Shown here: in pieces, positions 26,870-36,100 of the stretch
Layout: each line of letters begins with the position of its first letter
How positions within the stretch are numbered: the stretch's first letter is position 1
Assembly (NCBI RefSeq): GCF_001182045.1
Contig: NZ_CVTY01000006.1
Coordinates: 62,001-126,000 of the forward strand
Source of the DNA: Dakarella massiliensis
GTDB lineage: Bacteria > Pseudomonadota > Gammaproteobacteria > Burkholderiales > Burkholderiaceae_F
Reading direction: 5' to 3'
Length of the DNA stretch: 64,000 nt
Notes under the pieces: generated by a model
What the model saw: only the letters and a program-made list of their open reading frames with translations
The model's database searches: none
Told to the model about the DNA's origin: nothing
Position numbers and translations under genes: made by a program

Positions 26870-27292
26870 ATGGGACTTTTTGATTTCTTGAAGGGCGGGA
26901 AGACGGAAGAGAAAGCACCTCCGGCCCCCGCTCCCGCGAAACCGAAAGAAAAGCATCATGCTCCTGAGCGCACCGCGGAATCCCTTCAGGCGGAACAGAT
27001 GCGGCTGCTGCGCGGCACCGCGATTCTGAATGGCGAACGGCTAAAGACACTCCGCCCCGAGCGGATTACGGAGGATCTCCGTCGGATCGATAAAGCGCGC
27101 GGGCTCGCGGACTTTGAACTGAAGCTCGCGGAGAAAGAGTCTGAGAAGAAGCAGCTTGAGAAGTGGAAACTCGGACTCGGGCTTCTTGCCGGCATGTACC
27201 GCGTGCAGACCCGCGAGAATCAGGGCCGCGGGATGAAGAAACCGATCCCGAAAAAGTATTCCGGTGCGAAGAAAACGAATACCGGAAACTGA
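26870..27292 (+). CDS. Hypothetical coiled-coil protein
   Basis: 140 residues, not recognised. It starts MGLFDFLKGGK, then has a Pro/Ala/Lys linker, a predicted helical region with heptad-like Leu/Glu/Lys pattern from about 45 to 105 (ADFELKLAEKESEKKQLEK), a short hydrophobic stretch GLGLLAGMY and a basic tail. The start is supported by GGGAGG seven bases upstream. It is 60 bases after the M20 peptidase on the same strand, so joint transcription is possible. No function is claimed. Confidence 0.6.
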   Translation: MGLFDFLKGGKTEEKAPPAPAPAKPKEKHHAPERTAESLQAEQMRLLRGTAILNGERLKTLRPERITEDLRRIDKARGLADFELKLAEKESEKKQLEKWKLGLGLLAGMYRVQTRENQGRGMKKPIPKKYSGAKKTNTGN

Positions 27293-27342
27293 TTTTTTCT
27301 GTCGGAGAAAAGCAGTTCTTCTTCAGAGACGGCGAATCGAGA

Positions 27343-27573
27343 TTACGACCGGCCGTCTTTTTTCATGCGCTCAATCAGGTTTTTCAGATACGCCGGGAAC
27401 TCCCGGTACGTGAGAACGCCGCAGACCGCGCCGACAATGAAGAACGTCACCGCGTCGTCCGCACTGGCGTCACCCGCGAGCAGCGCAAGTCCCTGCCAGG
27501 AGAGAAAGAAAACGAGGACGGACGCGAAAATCCGGATCGCCTCGAACGCCGCCGCTTTCAGTCCTTCATTCAT
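27343..27573 (-). CDS. Small two-helix membrane protein
   Basis: 76 residues from ATG 27573, chosen because GAGGAAAG precedes it and the upstream extension lacks features. It has two hydrophobic helices, roughly 14-32 (ASVLVFFLSWQGLALLAG) and 42-56 (AVTFFIVGAVCGVLT), and a basic C-terminus. Not recognised. It is convergent with the coiled-coil gene and divergent from the PNPOx-like gene. Confidence 0.5.
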   Translation of the reverse strand: MNEGLKAAAFEAIRIFASVLVFFLSWQGLALLAGDASADDAVTFFIVGAVCGVLTYREFPAYLKNLIERMKKDGRS

Positions 27574-27710
27574 ATCTCGCTTTCCTCTTCTGACCGCCTC
27601 AAAGTGGCGATGATAAAAAACATGATTTCCCCGAATAATGGGAGTAAGGAACAGCCTCACCCGGGTAAAATGATCCGCAATCTCTCTCACTTACAGGCGA
27701 AAAAAACACC

Positions 27711-28235
27711 ATGTCTGAAGAACAGAATAGCGCGACCAGCATCCACTGCCCCATCCGCCGCGTGGACCGGGCGCTCTCGGAAGAAGAAGCCTATGAAATC
27801 GTCCGCCGGACGCATGAAGCGTCGGTCGGCGTCGCGGACACCGACGGAACGCCTTACGTCTTCGCCGTCAACACCGCTCTGATTGAAGGCGCGATCTACT
27901 TCCACTGCGCGCATAACGCGGGCCGCAAAGAAGCGATCTTCAAGGTGAATCCGAAAGTCGCTCTCCTCTTTATCGGACGGAAGGAAATCGCCCAGAAAGA
28001 GTTTTCGACGAATTACGCGTCAGCTTCCGTTTACGGTCACCTCTCGATGGTGACGGATCCGGACGAGAAGAAGCGCATCATGCTGAAGTTCACGGAAATC
28101 ACCGCGTCTGAAGCCGAAAACACCGAGGCCTATTACGAGAACGCGAAGAACGCGATCGACACCTGGAAAGTCACGATTGAGGTGATCCGCGGGAAAGCGC
28201 GTCACAAGGAACTGTATTTCGGAGAACAGGCGTAA
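27711..28235 (+). CDS. Pyridoxamine-5'-phosphate-oxidase-fold flavoprotein (NimA-like)
   Basis: 174 residues with the split-barrel FMN-binding layout. Key blocks are CPIRRVDRALSEEEAYEIV at the N-terminus, SVGVADTDGTPYVFAVN near residue 45, and IYFHCAHNAGRKEAI near 75, all characteristic of the NimA/PNPOx-related group. Such proteins reduce or bind flavin-linked substrates; some confer nitroimidazole resistance, but most do not. The likely role is a cytoplasmic redox enzyme of unknown substrate. Confidence 0.8.
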   Translation: MSEEQNSATSIHCPIRRVDRALSEEEAYEIVRRTHEASVGVADTDGTPYVFAVNTALIEGAIYFHCAHNAGRKEAIFKVNPKVALLFIGRKEIAQKEFSTNYASASVYGHLSMVTDPDEKKRIMLKFTEITASEAENTEAYYENAKNAIDTWKVTIEVIRGKARHKELYFGEQA

Positions 28236-28273
28236 GCTTTTCTGAAGAACACCTATTTTTAATGAGGTCCGCC

Positions 28274-28771
28274 ATGAAAAGACGCCCCGTCCGACTGGTC
28301 TTCGCTTCTCTGATACTTGGCACCCTGCTCACCGCCTGCCAGATGGGCGGCGTGACGCTCGGGGGCGGCTACGCCGGATGCTTCGGCGGATCCTCTTCCG
28401 GAGGCGGCGGAATCGGCGTGAATTTCAACCTCGGTGATATCTTCGGCTGGAACCAGGCTAAGGGGGATATCGGAACGCTTTCCCGCCCTGGGACTGAGCT
28501 GAAGGACCTGAAAGTCTCGAGAACGGACGGCGCGGTGCAGGGAACGTATGACTACACGCTCACCGGGCTCGGATCCAACGCCGCGGACGCTCCGGCCCGG
28601 ATCCAGGTCTCGATCCCCTGCGGCGGCAGCGTCTCAGACCCCGGTGCGCTTTCCTTCCCGATAGAGATTCCGCGAGGGATCTCGGTCCCGATTCAGTCGA
28701 AAGTGACCGGCGTCTCGAAGACCTGCACGCCGGACTACAAACGGGTCTCCATTACGAAAGGCGGCATCTGA
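28274..28771 (+). CDS. Predicted lipoprotein
   Basis: 165 residues from ATG 28274, backed by GAGGT five bases upstream (an ATG at 28262 adds four residues). A lipoprotein signal is clear: MKRRPVRLVFASLI followed by LLTAC with the lipidated Cys. The mature part starts with a Gly/Ser-rich stretch and then a beta-rich domain with two further Cys (SIPCGGS and SKTCTPD), perhaps a disulfide. No family recognised. It probably sits in the outer-membrane inner leaflet or periplasm. Confidence 0.7.
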   Translation: MKRRPVRLVFASLILGTLLTACQMGGVTLGGGYAGCFGGSSSGGGGIGVNFNLGDIFGWNQAKGDIGTLSRPGTELKDLKVSRTDGAVQGTYDYTLTGLGSNAADAPARIQVSIPCGGSVSDPGALSFPIEIPRGISVPIQSKVTGVSKTCTPDYKRVSITKGGI

Positions 28772-28797
28772 TTTTCTGAACCAGATGCGGATCAATT

Positions 28798-28835
28798 AAA
28801 CAAAGGATGTGTATTGATTTACGCATCCTTTGTTT
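28798..28835 (+). terminator. Terminator after the lipoprotein gene
   Basis: A 12-bp perfect stem AAACAAAGGATG/CATCCTTTGTTT ending in a T tract, 27 bases past the stop. Confidence 0.9.
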
Positions 28836-28884
28836 TTTAATGCGGCTGGGAAAGTCTTTATCTTCGGCTTAATCGTAAGAAAAA

Positions 28885-28913
28885 GGGGCGGCACCGTTTT
28901 CAGGCACCGCCCC
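28885..28913 (-). terminator. Terminator after the NrfA-like gene
   Basis: On the minus strand GGGGCGG...CCGCCCC is followed by TTTTTC. A near-identical hairpin follows gltD (31640-31667). Confidence 0.75.
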
Positions 28914-28957
28914 TCCCTTCAGAGATCACCCCCTGGAGTCTCTCTGACCTTTTCCCG

Positions 28958-30472
28958 TCAGCCCTTCACCGGCTTACGGCATTCACGCGTGTACCAGGTT
29001 TCCACGGCATCCGGCGCGACGTAATTCTTGTCATAGGTACCGTTCTTCTTCGAGGGGACCACCCAGCGGGCGGAGTCCACTTCGATCGAGCGGCACTTGG
29101 CCTTGGTCGCGGCAGCCCGGTTCGGAAGCTTGAGGAGCGCCATTGCCTGCTCTTTGGTGTCGAATTTCGGCGCGACGTAGTTCGCGGCACCGTGCTTCGC
29201 GAGGATCTTCCGCAGCTGGACGCGGGCCTCTTCCGCGTAGCGGATCGAGTTCGCGAATTCCCCGAGCGTTTCCTGAGGATTATGGAAGTAGGCACCGCGG
29301 TTCAGCGAATTGAAGCGCCAGTAGGACGCGCGGATATTCTGAAGCACGGGCTTCATTTCTTTCTCAGTCGCCCCCACCTCCCAGGCTTTGCCGGCTTCCA
29401 GGTGCGCCTTCGCGAGCAGCGTCCCGGACTTCCAGCGGAGATCCTCCGCCCGGTCCTTCATCTGCTTCACGATCGCCTGATACTTCGCTTCATCCTTCAC
29501 GCTGTGGCAGCTGCCGCAGGAATCCTTGAAGGTATTCATCGGATTCCCGATATTGTGGTTCGTGTAAACCGTGCCGTCCTTCGCCTTCACTTTCGGCATA
29601 TGGCAGCTCGAGCAGGAAAGGCCCATCTTGCCGTGGATACCGGTCTTGAAGAGCTCATAGTCCGGATGAATGCTCCAGATGATCGGGGTCTTCGAGATCG
29701 GGTGGATCAGTTCAGCAAACGGTTTCCCATCCGGGAAATTCTTTCCGTCATTCAGGAACGCTTCCTGCTCAGCAAGCGAGAAGCCATTCTTCCAGGCGGT
29801 CTTACCCACGGTCGCGGTGCGGATCTTTCCGGTCTTATCCTTCCACTTCTCTTCCACCGTATACCCCGTGTAGTGGCACTGCGCGCAGACAAGGCTCTTC
29901 TGCTCCGCCGCGCCGGCCTTTTCAAAAGTGGGTTTTCCGGCCTTCGTGAGCATCTTGTCAAGGAACGAATGCGAGACCTTGAGCTTCATGCTTTCCGGGT
30001 CATGGCAGTTGATGCATCCGACGGAATGGACTCCCATGTAGGCGAAGTGAGAGAGGTTATTCGACTGCAGCTCACGCTCACCCTCTTTCCGGATCACCTC
30101 AGGTCCGATCGAGCTGTGGCATACATTGCAGCGGGCCGTGGTCGCCTCATTCTTTTTTCCGTTGGGGATGCCGGAATCCGGAATCGTCGCCACATCAACC
30201 CAGGCATAGTAGTGGCCTCTCAGACCGAGAAGACGGGGACCGGTATCGCCGCCCGTTCCGGCGCGCAGAATCGCGAGGAACGGATACTTCGCGATGTAAT
30301 CCTCCGTTTTCGAGTCGTTTTTCGACGCGATCCAGCTCTGATACTGAAGCGGAAAAACCTTTTCGAAATTGGAACTGTTATAAGGCTGCGGAACGATGTC
30401 CTTCGCCTGGATCGCCGTCTGACAGAGCACGGCGGCCGAGAGCACGCAGACGGCTGCTGAGAGTTTCCTCAT
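28958..30472 (-). CDS. nrfA: NrfA-like pentaheme cytochrome c (nitrite reductase family)
   Basis: 504 residues with a Sec signal. There are five heme motifs: CNVCH (115-119), CINCH (153-157), CAQCH (196-200), CSSCH (287-291) and CGSCH (319-323). The stretch HPDYELFKTGIHG, CHMPKVKAKDG, NHNIGNP and ATEKEMKP follows the NrfA (cytochrome c552) pattern closely. Two things are unusual. Heme 1 is CxxCH rather than CxxCK, a variant known in some epsilonproteobacteria. The residues next to heme 3 (CHYTGYT instead of CHVEYY) and before the distal His (WSIHPDY instead of KAQHPEY) replace the usual calcium ligands and shift the catalytic Tyr position. No nrfH partner is adjacent. Periplasmic reduction of nitrite or a related N/S oxide is likely. 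A LysR gene is divergent from it. Confidence 0.8.
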   Translation of the reverse strand: MRKLSAAVCVLSAAVLCQTAIQAKDIVPQPYNSSNFEKVFPLQYQSWIASKNDSKTEDYIAKYPFLAILRAGTGGDTGPRLLGLRGHYYAWVDVATIPDSGIPNGKKNEATTARCNVCHSSIGPEVIRKEGERELQSNNLSHFAYMGVHSVGCINCHDPESMKLKVSHSFLDKMLTKAGKPTFEKAGAAEQKSLVCAQCHYTGYTVEEKWKDKTGKIRTATVGKTAWKNGFSLAEQEAFLNDGKNFPDGKPFAELIHPISKTPIIWSIHPDYELFKTGIHGKMGLSCSSCHMPKVKAKDGTVYTNHNIGNPMNTFKDSCGSCHSVKDEAKYQAIVKQMKDRAEDLRWKSGTLLAKAHLEAGKAWEVGATEKEMKPVLQNIRASYWRFNSLNRGAYFHNPQETLGEFANSIRYAEEARVQLRKILAKHGAANYVAPKFDTKEQAMALLKLPNRAAATKAKCRSIEVDSARWVVPSKKNGTYDKNYVAPDAVETWYTRECRKPVKG

Positions 30473-30603
30473 TTTTATTCTCCTTTGGTTGCGTTATGAG
30501 GTCTGTCACCATGATGCGAAAAAGGCGAAAAAATTGACAGGCGGAATGATCCATTTAAACTTGATGAAAATATCAACTTAATCACGAACTGAATCGCGTT
30601 TAT

Positions 30604-31578
30604 ATGAAACGGTCTGAGAATATCGGCGTCTGGAAACTGGTCTGCGCGTACGCGAAAGCGGGGAGCCTCAAAGCGGCCTCTGACGCGATGGAGCTGGATC
30701 CGGCCGCCGCGTCCCGCCTGATTTCGGAGCTGGAGACAGAACTCGGTGTCGCGCTGATTGACCGAAGCCGGAAACCCGCGGTGCCGACCAAGGCGCTCAC
30801 GGCGATCCTCCCTTACGCCCGGCGGATCGTGAAGGCAGAGCGCAGCATTCTCTCGCTCACCCGGGATCGGAAAAGGACGCCGGTTTCAGGACGCGTGATC
30901 CGGGTGAGTGTCCCGTCCAATATGAGCCGCAGCTCCTTTCTTGATCCGGTCGCGCGGTTCGCGGAGAAGCATGACGGGCTCCGGGTGGAATTTGTGTCAG
31001 GCGCTGGAATGGAGTGGCTGAGGGTCGGAGAGGTGGATCTCGCGATCCTCTCCTACCGCCCGGAAGAGAGTGATCTGCTCGCGCTCTCGCTTAAGAAAAA
31101 CGTGCCGCTGATTCTCGCGACCTCTCACTATCTCGAGCTTCACGGAACCCCTGAGACGCCGGAAGATCTGAAGCGCCACACACTCATCATGCAGAGCCGC
31201 TCAGACATTCATACAGATCGCCCGGAATATCTCTATAAGGGCGACAGCGCCTTTTATATCGGCGACATGAAGCATGTGATTTATGGGGACGGCGCCACGC
31301 GGCGCACCGCGCTCGCGATGAGCCGCGGGATCGCGCTTGATATCGACTGCGCGCTGGTGCCCACTGAGCTCGCCTCCGGCATCTTCGTTCCGGTGCTCCC
31401 CGGCTGGCACCGAAAGCCCTGGGATAATCACATCTGTGTGCTGAGACGGAACGCGGATGACCGGCTGCTCCGGGAACTGATGTCCGTGATCCGAAAGTCC
31501 TTCTATACCCACCTCGTCGATTCCTGGAAGTACTGGTACCGGCACTTTGGGTTCCCGATCGAGGATGTCAGGCTATGA
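30604..31578 (+). CDS. LysR-family transcriptional regulator
   Basis: 324 residues. The N-terminal HTH has the form AKAGSLKAASDAMELDPAA followed by SRLISELETELG, then a linker helix and an effector domain starting near residue 95 (IRVSVPSNMSRSS). It is divergent from the NrfA-like cytochrome with about 130 bases between start codons, so it probably controls that gene. The same layout is seen at 12263-13225. Confidence 0.85.
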   Translation: MKRSENIGVWKLVCAYAKAGSLKAASDAMELDPAAASRLISELETELGVALIDRSRKPAVPTKALTAILPYARRIVKAERSILSLTRDRKRTPVSGRVIRVSVPSNMSRSSFLDPVARFAEKHDGLRVEFVSGAGMEWLRVGEVDLAILSYRPEESDLLALSLKKNVPLILATSHYLELHGTPETPEDLKRHTLIMQSRSDIHTDRPEYLYKGDSAFYIGDMKHVIYGDGATRRTALAMSRGIALDIDCALVPTELASGIFVPVLPGWHRKPWDNHICVLRRNADDRLLRELMSVIRKSFYTHLVDSWKYWYRHFGFPIEDVRL

Positions 31579-31639
31579 AGTCAGCACGGCGATCCTTTTT
31601 AAGGCACGTGAAGGGGGTCGCGTTTCTGAGTTGAAAAAA

Positions 31640-31667
31640 GGGACGGCACCGTTTCCGGCACCGCCCC
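31640..31667 (-). terminator. Terminator after gltD
   Basis: Minus-strand stem GGGGCGGTGCCG/CGGTGCCGTCCC with a GAAA loop followed by six T. It sits between the convergent LysR and gltD genes. Confidence 0.85.
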
Positions 31668-31697
31668 TCTTCTCTCTCCTCTAAACCGGAGCTGCTG

Positions 31698-33176
31698 TTA
31701 CTTCGCGAACACTGTGAGCGCCGTGCGGCCCATGAGCCAAGCGTCCACCGCCGCGGCGCACTGACGGCCGTCGCTCGTCGCGGTCACGATGAGAGACTGA
31801 CCGCGGCGCGCGTCACCGCAGGCAAAGACCTTTTCGCGGCTCGTGAAGTACGGGCGATCGGTCTTCGCGTTTCCGCGGGTGTCCTTTTCAACCCCAAAGG
31901 CGTCGAGCACGGTGGAGGACGGGTGCAGGAACCCCAACGCGAGGTACACACGCTGGACCGGGATCTCAAACTCAGTCCCCGGAATGTCCTGGAAGCGGAG
32001 CCGGCCATCCGGACCGCGGTCAACCTTCACCTTCACGCAGCGGATCGCGGTCACTTCGCCCTTCTTATCCTTCACGATTTCCTTCGTCGACACCTGGAAA
32101 AGCTTTTCGCAGCCTTCCTCATGCGACGTGGAAATACGCATCTTGCGGGGCCAGTTGGGCCAGGTTTCCGCCTTGTTTTCGTGCTCCGGAGGTTCGGAAC
32201 CGACGTCAATCAGGTAGACCTTGCCGGCCCCCTGACGGCGGACCGTGCCGACGCAGTCGCTTCCCGTGTCGCCGCCGCCGATGATAGCGACATCGCAGCC
32301 CTTTGCCGAGATCGGAGCCTTCTTCACCGCGCCTGAATCCTCGCGGTTCTGGCCGATCAGGGGGTCAAGCGCGAAATTCACGCCCTTCGCGTCGCGGCCC
32401 GGGACCTTGAGGTCACGGGGAGCCTCGGAGCCGAGCGCGAGAACCACGGCGTCGTAGTCACGGATCACGTCTTCCGCGGGGATTACTTTCTTCGCGAAGG
32501 AGTGAACGCCTTCGTCAAACTTATCGGTACCGACCGCGGTGCCGAGCTCAAAGGTGACACCTTCCGCCTTCATTTGCTCCAGACGCCTGTCAATCAGCGG
32601 CTTCTCGAGCTTGAAATCCGGAATGCCGAGCGCCATGAGACCGCCCGCGCGGTCATTCTTCTCAAAGACCGTGACGAGGTGACCTTCACGCGCGAGCTGC
32701 TGCGCGCAGGCGAGCCCTGAGGGGCCGGAGCCGATCACCGCGACCTTCTTACCGGTGCGGATGAGCGGGACTTCCGGCTTCACCCAGCCGGACTTCCAGG
32801 CGCGGTCGATGATGGAACGCTCAATCGTCTGAATGCCGACCGCGGAGTCCTCGATCAGGTACTGCGTGCAGCCCGCCTCGCAGAGGCACGGGCAGATGCG
32901 GCTCGTGACCTCAGGGAAGTTATTCGTCGCGTACAGTCACTCCCAGGCATCACGCCACTTCCCCTCGCGGACCAGACGGTTCCAGTCCACGGGGCGGTTG
33001 TGGAGCGGGCAGGAAGAGGAACAGTACGGTGTCCCGCAGTGGAGACAGCGAAGCGCCTGCTCATGGATCTCTTCCGCGGTGAGCGGGGTCTTGAACTCAT
33101 GGAAGTGCTTCACGCGTTCTTCCACGGATTCATGGTGAAACTCAATGCGGTGAAGTTTCTTTTCGGTTGTCATCAC
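31698..33176 (-). pseudogene. gltD: Glutamate synthase small subunit, interrupted by in-frame TGA
   Basis: The full frame would give 492 residues, normal for GltD. The N-terminal part has the iron-sulfur Cys block RCLHCGTPYCSSSCPLHN. After a TGA at 32937-32939 the same frame continues LYATNNFPEVTSRICPCLC, an expected GltD segment, then the FAD motif AVIGSGPSGLACAQQL and the NADPH motif IIGGGDTGSDCVGT, ending ADAWLMGRTAL-like (VDAWLMGRTAL). GltD feeds NADPH electrons to GltB. The TGA stands where family members usually have a charged or polar residue such as Arg; CGA to TGA is one transition. Everything after it is intact. An independent re-start at GTG 32783 would lack the Cys cluster. It is the second gene of gltBD. 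Confidence 0.85.
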
Positions 33177-33185
33177 GTTTTCTCT

Positions 33186-36100
33186 TTACTTCACCGCCGC
33201 GTGAGCAGCCTTCGCCTTTTCGGCCTTCGCCTGCAGAGCCGCCCGGTACTGGAGCGGGAACACCTTCACGAACCGCGTGCGGGAGCTCTCCCAGTGCGTG
33301 AGGAGATGCTGCGCGAGCGCGGAACCGGTGTAGTCCGCGTGCTTCTGGATGAGGCCCTTGAGGATCTCTTCATCCGTCCGTCCCAGGTGCCAGGACTCGG
33401 GGTCAGAAGTCCTGCGCTGATCATCCGACCCTTCAACCCGTTCGAGCGCGACCATCGAGGTGTTGCAGTGGCTTTCAAAGTCGCCGTCCGTGTCAAGCAC
33501 ATAAGCGACACCGCCAGACATACCGGAGGCAAAGTTGCGCCCGGTCTTCCCAAGCACCACCGCGGTGCCGCCCGTCATGTATTCGCAGCCGTGGTCACCG
33601 GTACCTTCAACCACCGCGGAAGCGCCCGAGAGACGCACGGCGAATCGTTCACCGACGACACCGTTGAAATACGCTTCGCCGCTTGTCGCGCCGTAGAGCG
33701 TCGTGTTCCCGGCAATGATGTTGTGGGTCCGGTCGCCGTGGAACTCGCCCGGAGCCCGGATGATGATCACACCGCCAGACAAGCCCTTGCCGACATAGTC
33801 ATTCGCGTCACCCGCGAGGTCGAGCGTCATGCCGTTCACGGCGAACGCGCCAAACGACTGTCCCGCGTGACCCGCGAGCTCGATATGGATGGTGTCGTCC
33901 GGCAAGCCCTTCGAACCAAACTTCTCGACCACAGCGTGCGCGATCATGGTGCCTGCCGTACGGTCAATATTTCGGATCTGAGTCTTCACTTCGGTCCGGA
34001 CGCCCTTCTCGAGCGCGAGCTTCAGTTCGGGGAGGAGCTTCGTGTCAAGCGACTTCTCGAGGTGATGGTTCTGAGCCGTGTGGTGGCTGCGTTCCATCGA
34101 ATCCGCCTTCGGCTGATAGAGGACGCGGGAAAGATCAATCCCGTCCGCCTTCCAGTTGTTGACGTCCGCTTCCTGTTCGAGGAGGTCCGAGAGGCCAATC
34201 AGGTCCTCAAACTTCCGGATCCCGAGGCTCGCCATAATCTGGCGGACTTCCTCAGCGACGAAGAAGAGGTAGTTCACGACATGACCGGGGTTCCCGTGGA
34301 AACGCTTACGGAGTTCCGGATCCTGAGTCGCGATGCCGACCGGGCACGTGTTCAGGTGGCACTGACGCATCATGAGGCAGCCTTCAACGACGAGCGGAGC
34401 CGTCGCGAAACCGAACTCATCGGCACCGAGCATCGCGCCGATCACCACGTCGCGGCCCGTCTTGATCTGGCCGTCCACCTGGACCGTCACGCGGTCACGG
34501 AGGTGGTTAAGCACGAGGGTCTGCTGGGTCTCAGAGAGACCGAGCTCCCAGGCGCTGCCGGTGTGCTTCACTGACGACACCGGGCTCGCGCCGGTACCAC
34601 CATCGTGACCCGAGATCACGATGTGGTCGGCCTTTGCCTTGGCGACACCAGCCGCCACGGTGCCGACACCGGTTTCAGAGACGAGCTTCACCGAGATGTC
34701 CGCGTGGTCATTCGCGCACTTCAGATCGTGGATCAGCTGCGCGAGATCCTCGATCGAGTAAATATCGTGGTGCGGAGGCGGCGAAATAAGGCCGACACCC
34801 CGAACCGAGTAACGGAGTTCCGCGATGTACGGGGACACCTTGTGCCCCGGGAGCTGACCGCCTTCACCCGGCTTCGCGCCCTGCGCCATCTTGATCTGGA
34901 TCTGATCGGCGGACGCGAGGTAGCCTTCCGTGACGCCGAAACGGCCGGAGGCGACCTGCTTGATCTTCGAGCGGAGGCTGTCGCCCTTCTTAAGCTTCAC
35001 CTCAGCCATCACGCGGTCCGACCCGATCACGGACGCGAGCGTGTCGCCATCCTTCACGGGGGAGTGACCGAGGCGCATTTCTTCTTCGTAACGCCGCGGA
35101 TCCTCACCGCCTTCACCGGTGTTCGACTTGCCGCCGATACGGTTCATGGCGACAGCGAGCGTCGCGTGGGCTTCAACCGAAATCGCGCCGATCGACATCG
35201 CGCCCGCGGCGAAGCGGCGCACGATCTGGGCCGCCGGTTCCACTTCTTCCAGCGGCACCGGGGTCGCCCCGGCGGTCTTGAACTTCAGGAGGCCGCGGAG
35301 CGTCATCTGACGCTTCGACTGATCGTTGATGATCTTCGCGTATTCCTGATACGTCTTGAAGCTGTTGTCGCGCGTGGATCGCTGCAGCTTCACGATCGCT
35401 TCAGGGGTCCACATATGCTCTTCGCCGTCGGCGCGCCAGGCGTATTCGCCGCCGGTCGGGAGCTCACCCTGCATCGAGGGATTGATGCCGTAGGCCGCAC
35501 GGTGGCGGTTCACGGCTTCCTGCATGACTTCGAAGAGCCCGATACCTTCGACACGGGTGGGCGTGCCCCAGAAGTAACGCTTCACGAAGTCGGTCTTGAG
35601 GCCAATCGCCTCAAAGATCCTCGCGCCGCGGTAGCTCATCAGGGTCGAAATACCCATCTTCGCCATCACCTTCGTGAGGCCCTTGCCGATCGCCTTCACG
35701 TAGTTCGCAACAGCGGTTTCTTCAGTGAGGCCGCGCTTCGGGGCGAGCGAGCGGAGGGTCGCGAGGGCGATATACGGGCACACCGCTTCCGCGCCGTAAC
35801 CCATGAGGAGCGCGAAGTGCTGCGTCTCGATCACGGAACCGGACTCAACAACGAGGCCGACGTCAGTACGGACGCCTTCAGAGATGAGGTGCTGGTGCAG
35901 GGCGGAGGTCGCGAGGAGCACCGGAATCGCCACACGGTCGCGCGACACGGCGCGGTCCGTGATGATCAGGATGTTGTAGCCGCCCTTCACGGCATCCACG
36001 GCTTGAGCGCACAAGGACGCAATCTGGGCCTCAACACCCTCGCTCCCCCAGTTCACGGGGTACGTGATATCGAGTTCACGGCTCCGGAACTTGCCGTCCG

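Noticed and set aside
6109..32939. TGA read as tryptophan or selenocysteine in autotransporter B and gltD
   Set aside because: TGA is a normal terminator for many genes here (for example the YczE-like, esterase-neighbour and fdnG genes). The gltD TGA is followed only by a 5-bp stem (GTGAC/GTCAC) with a long loop, not a SECIS-like structure, and neither protein is a known selenoprotein.
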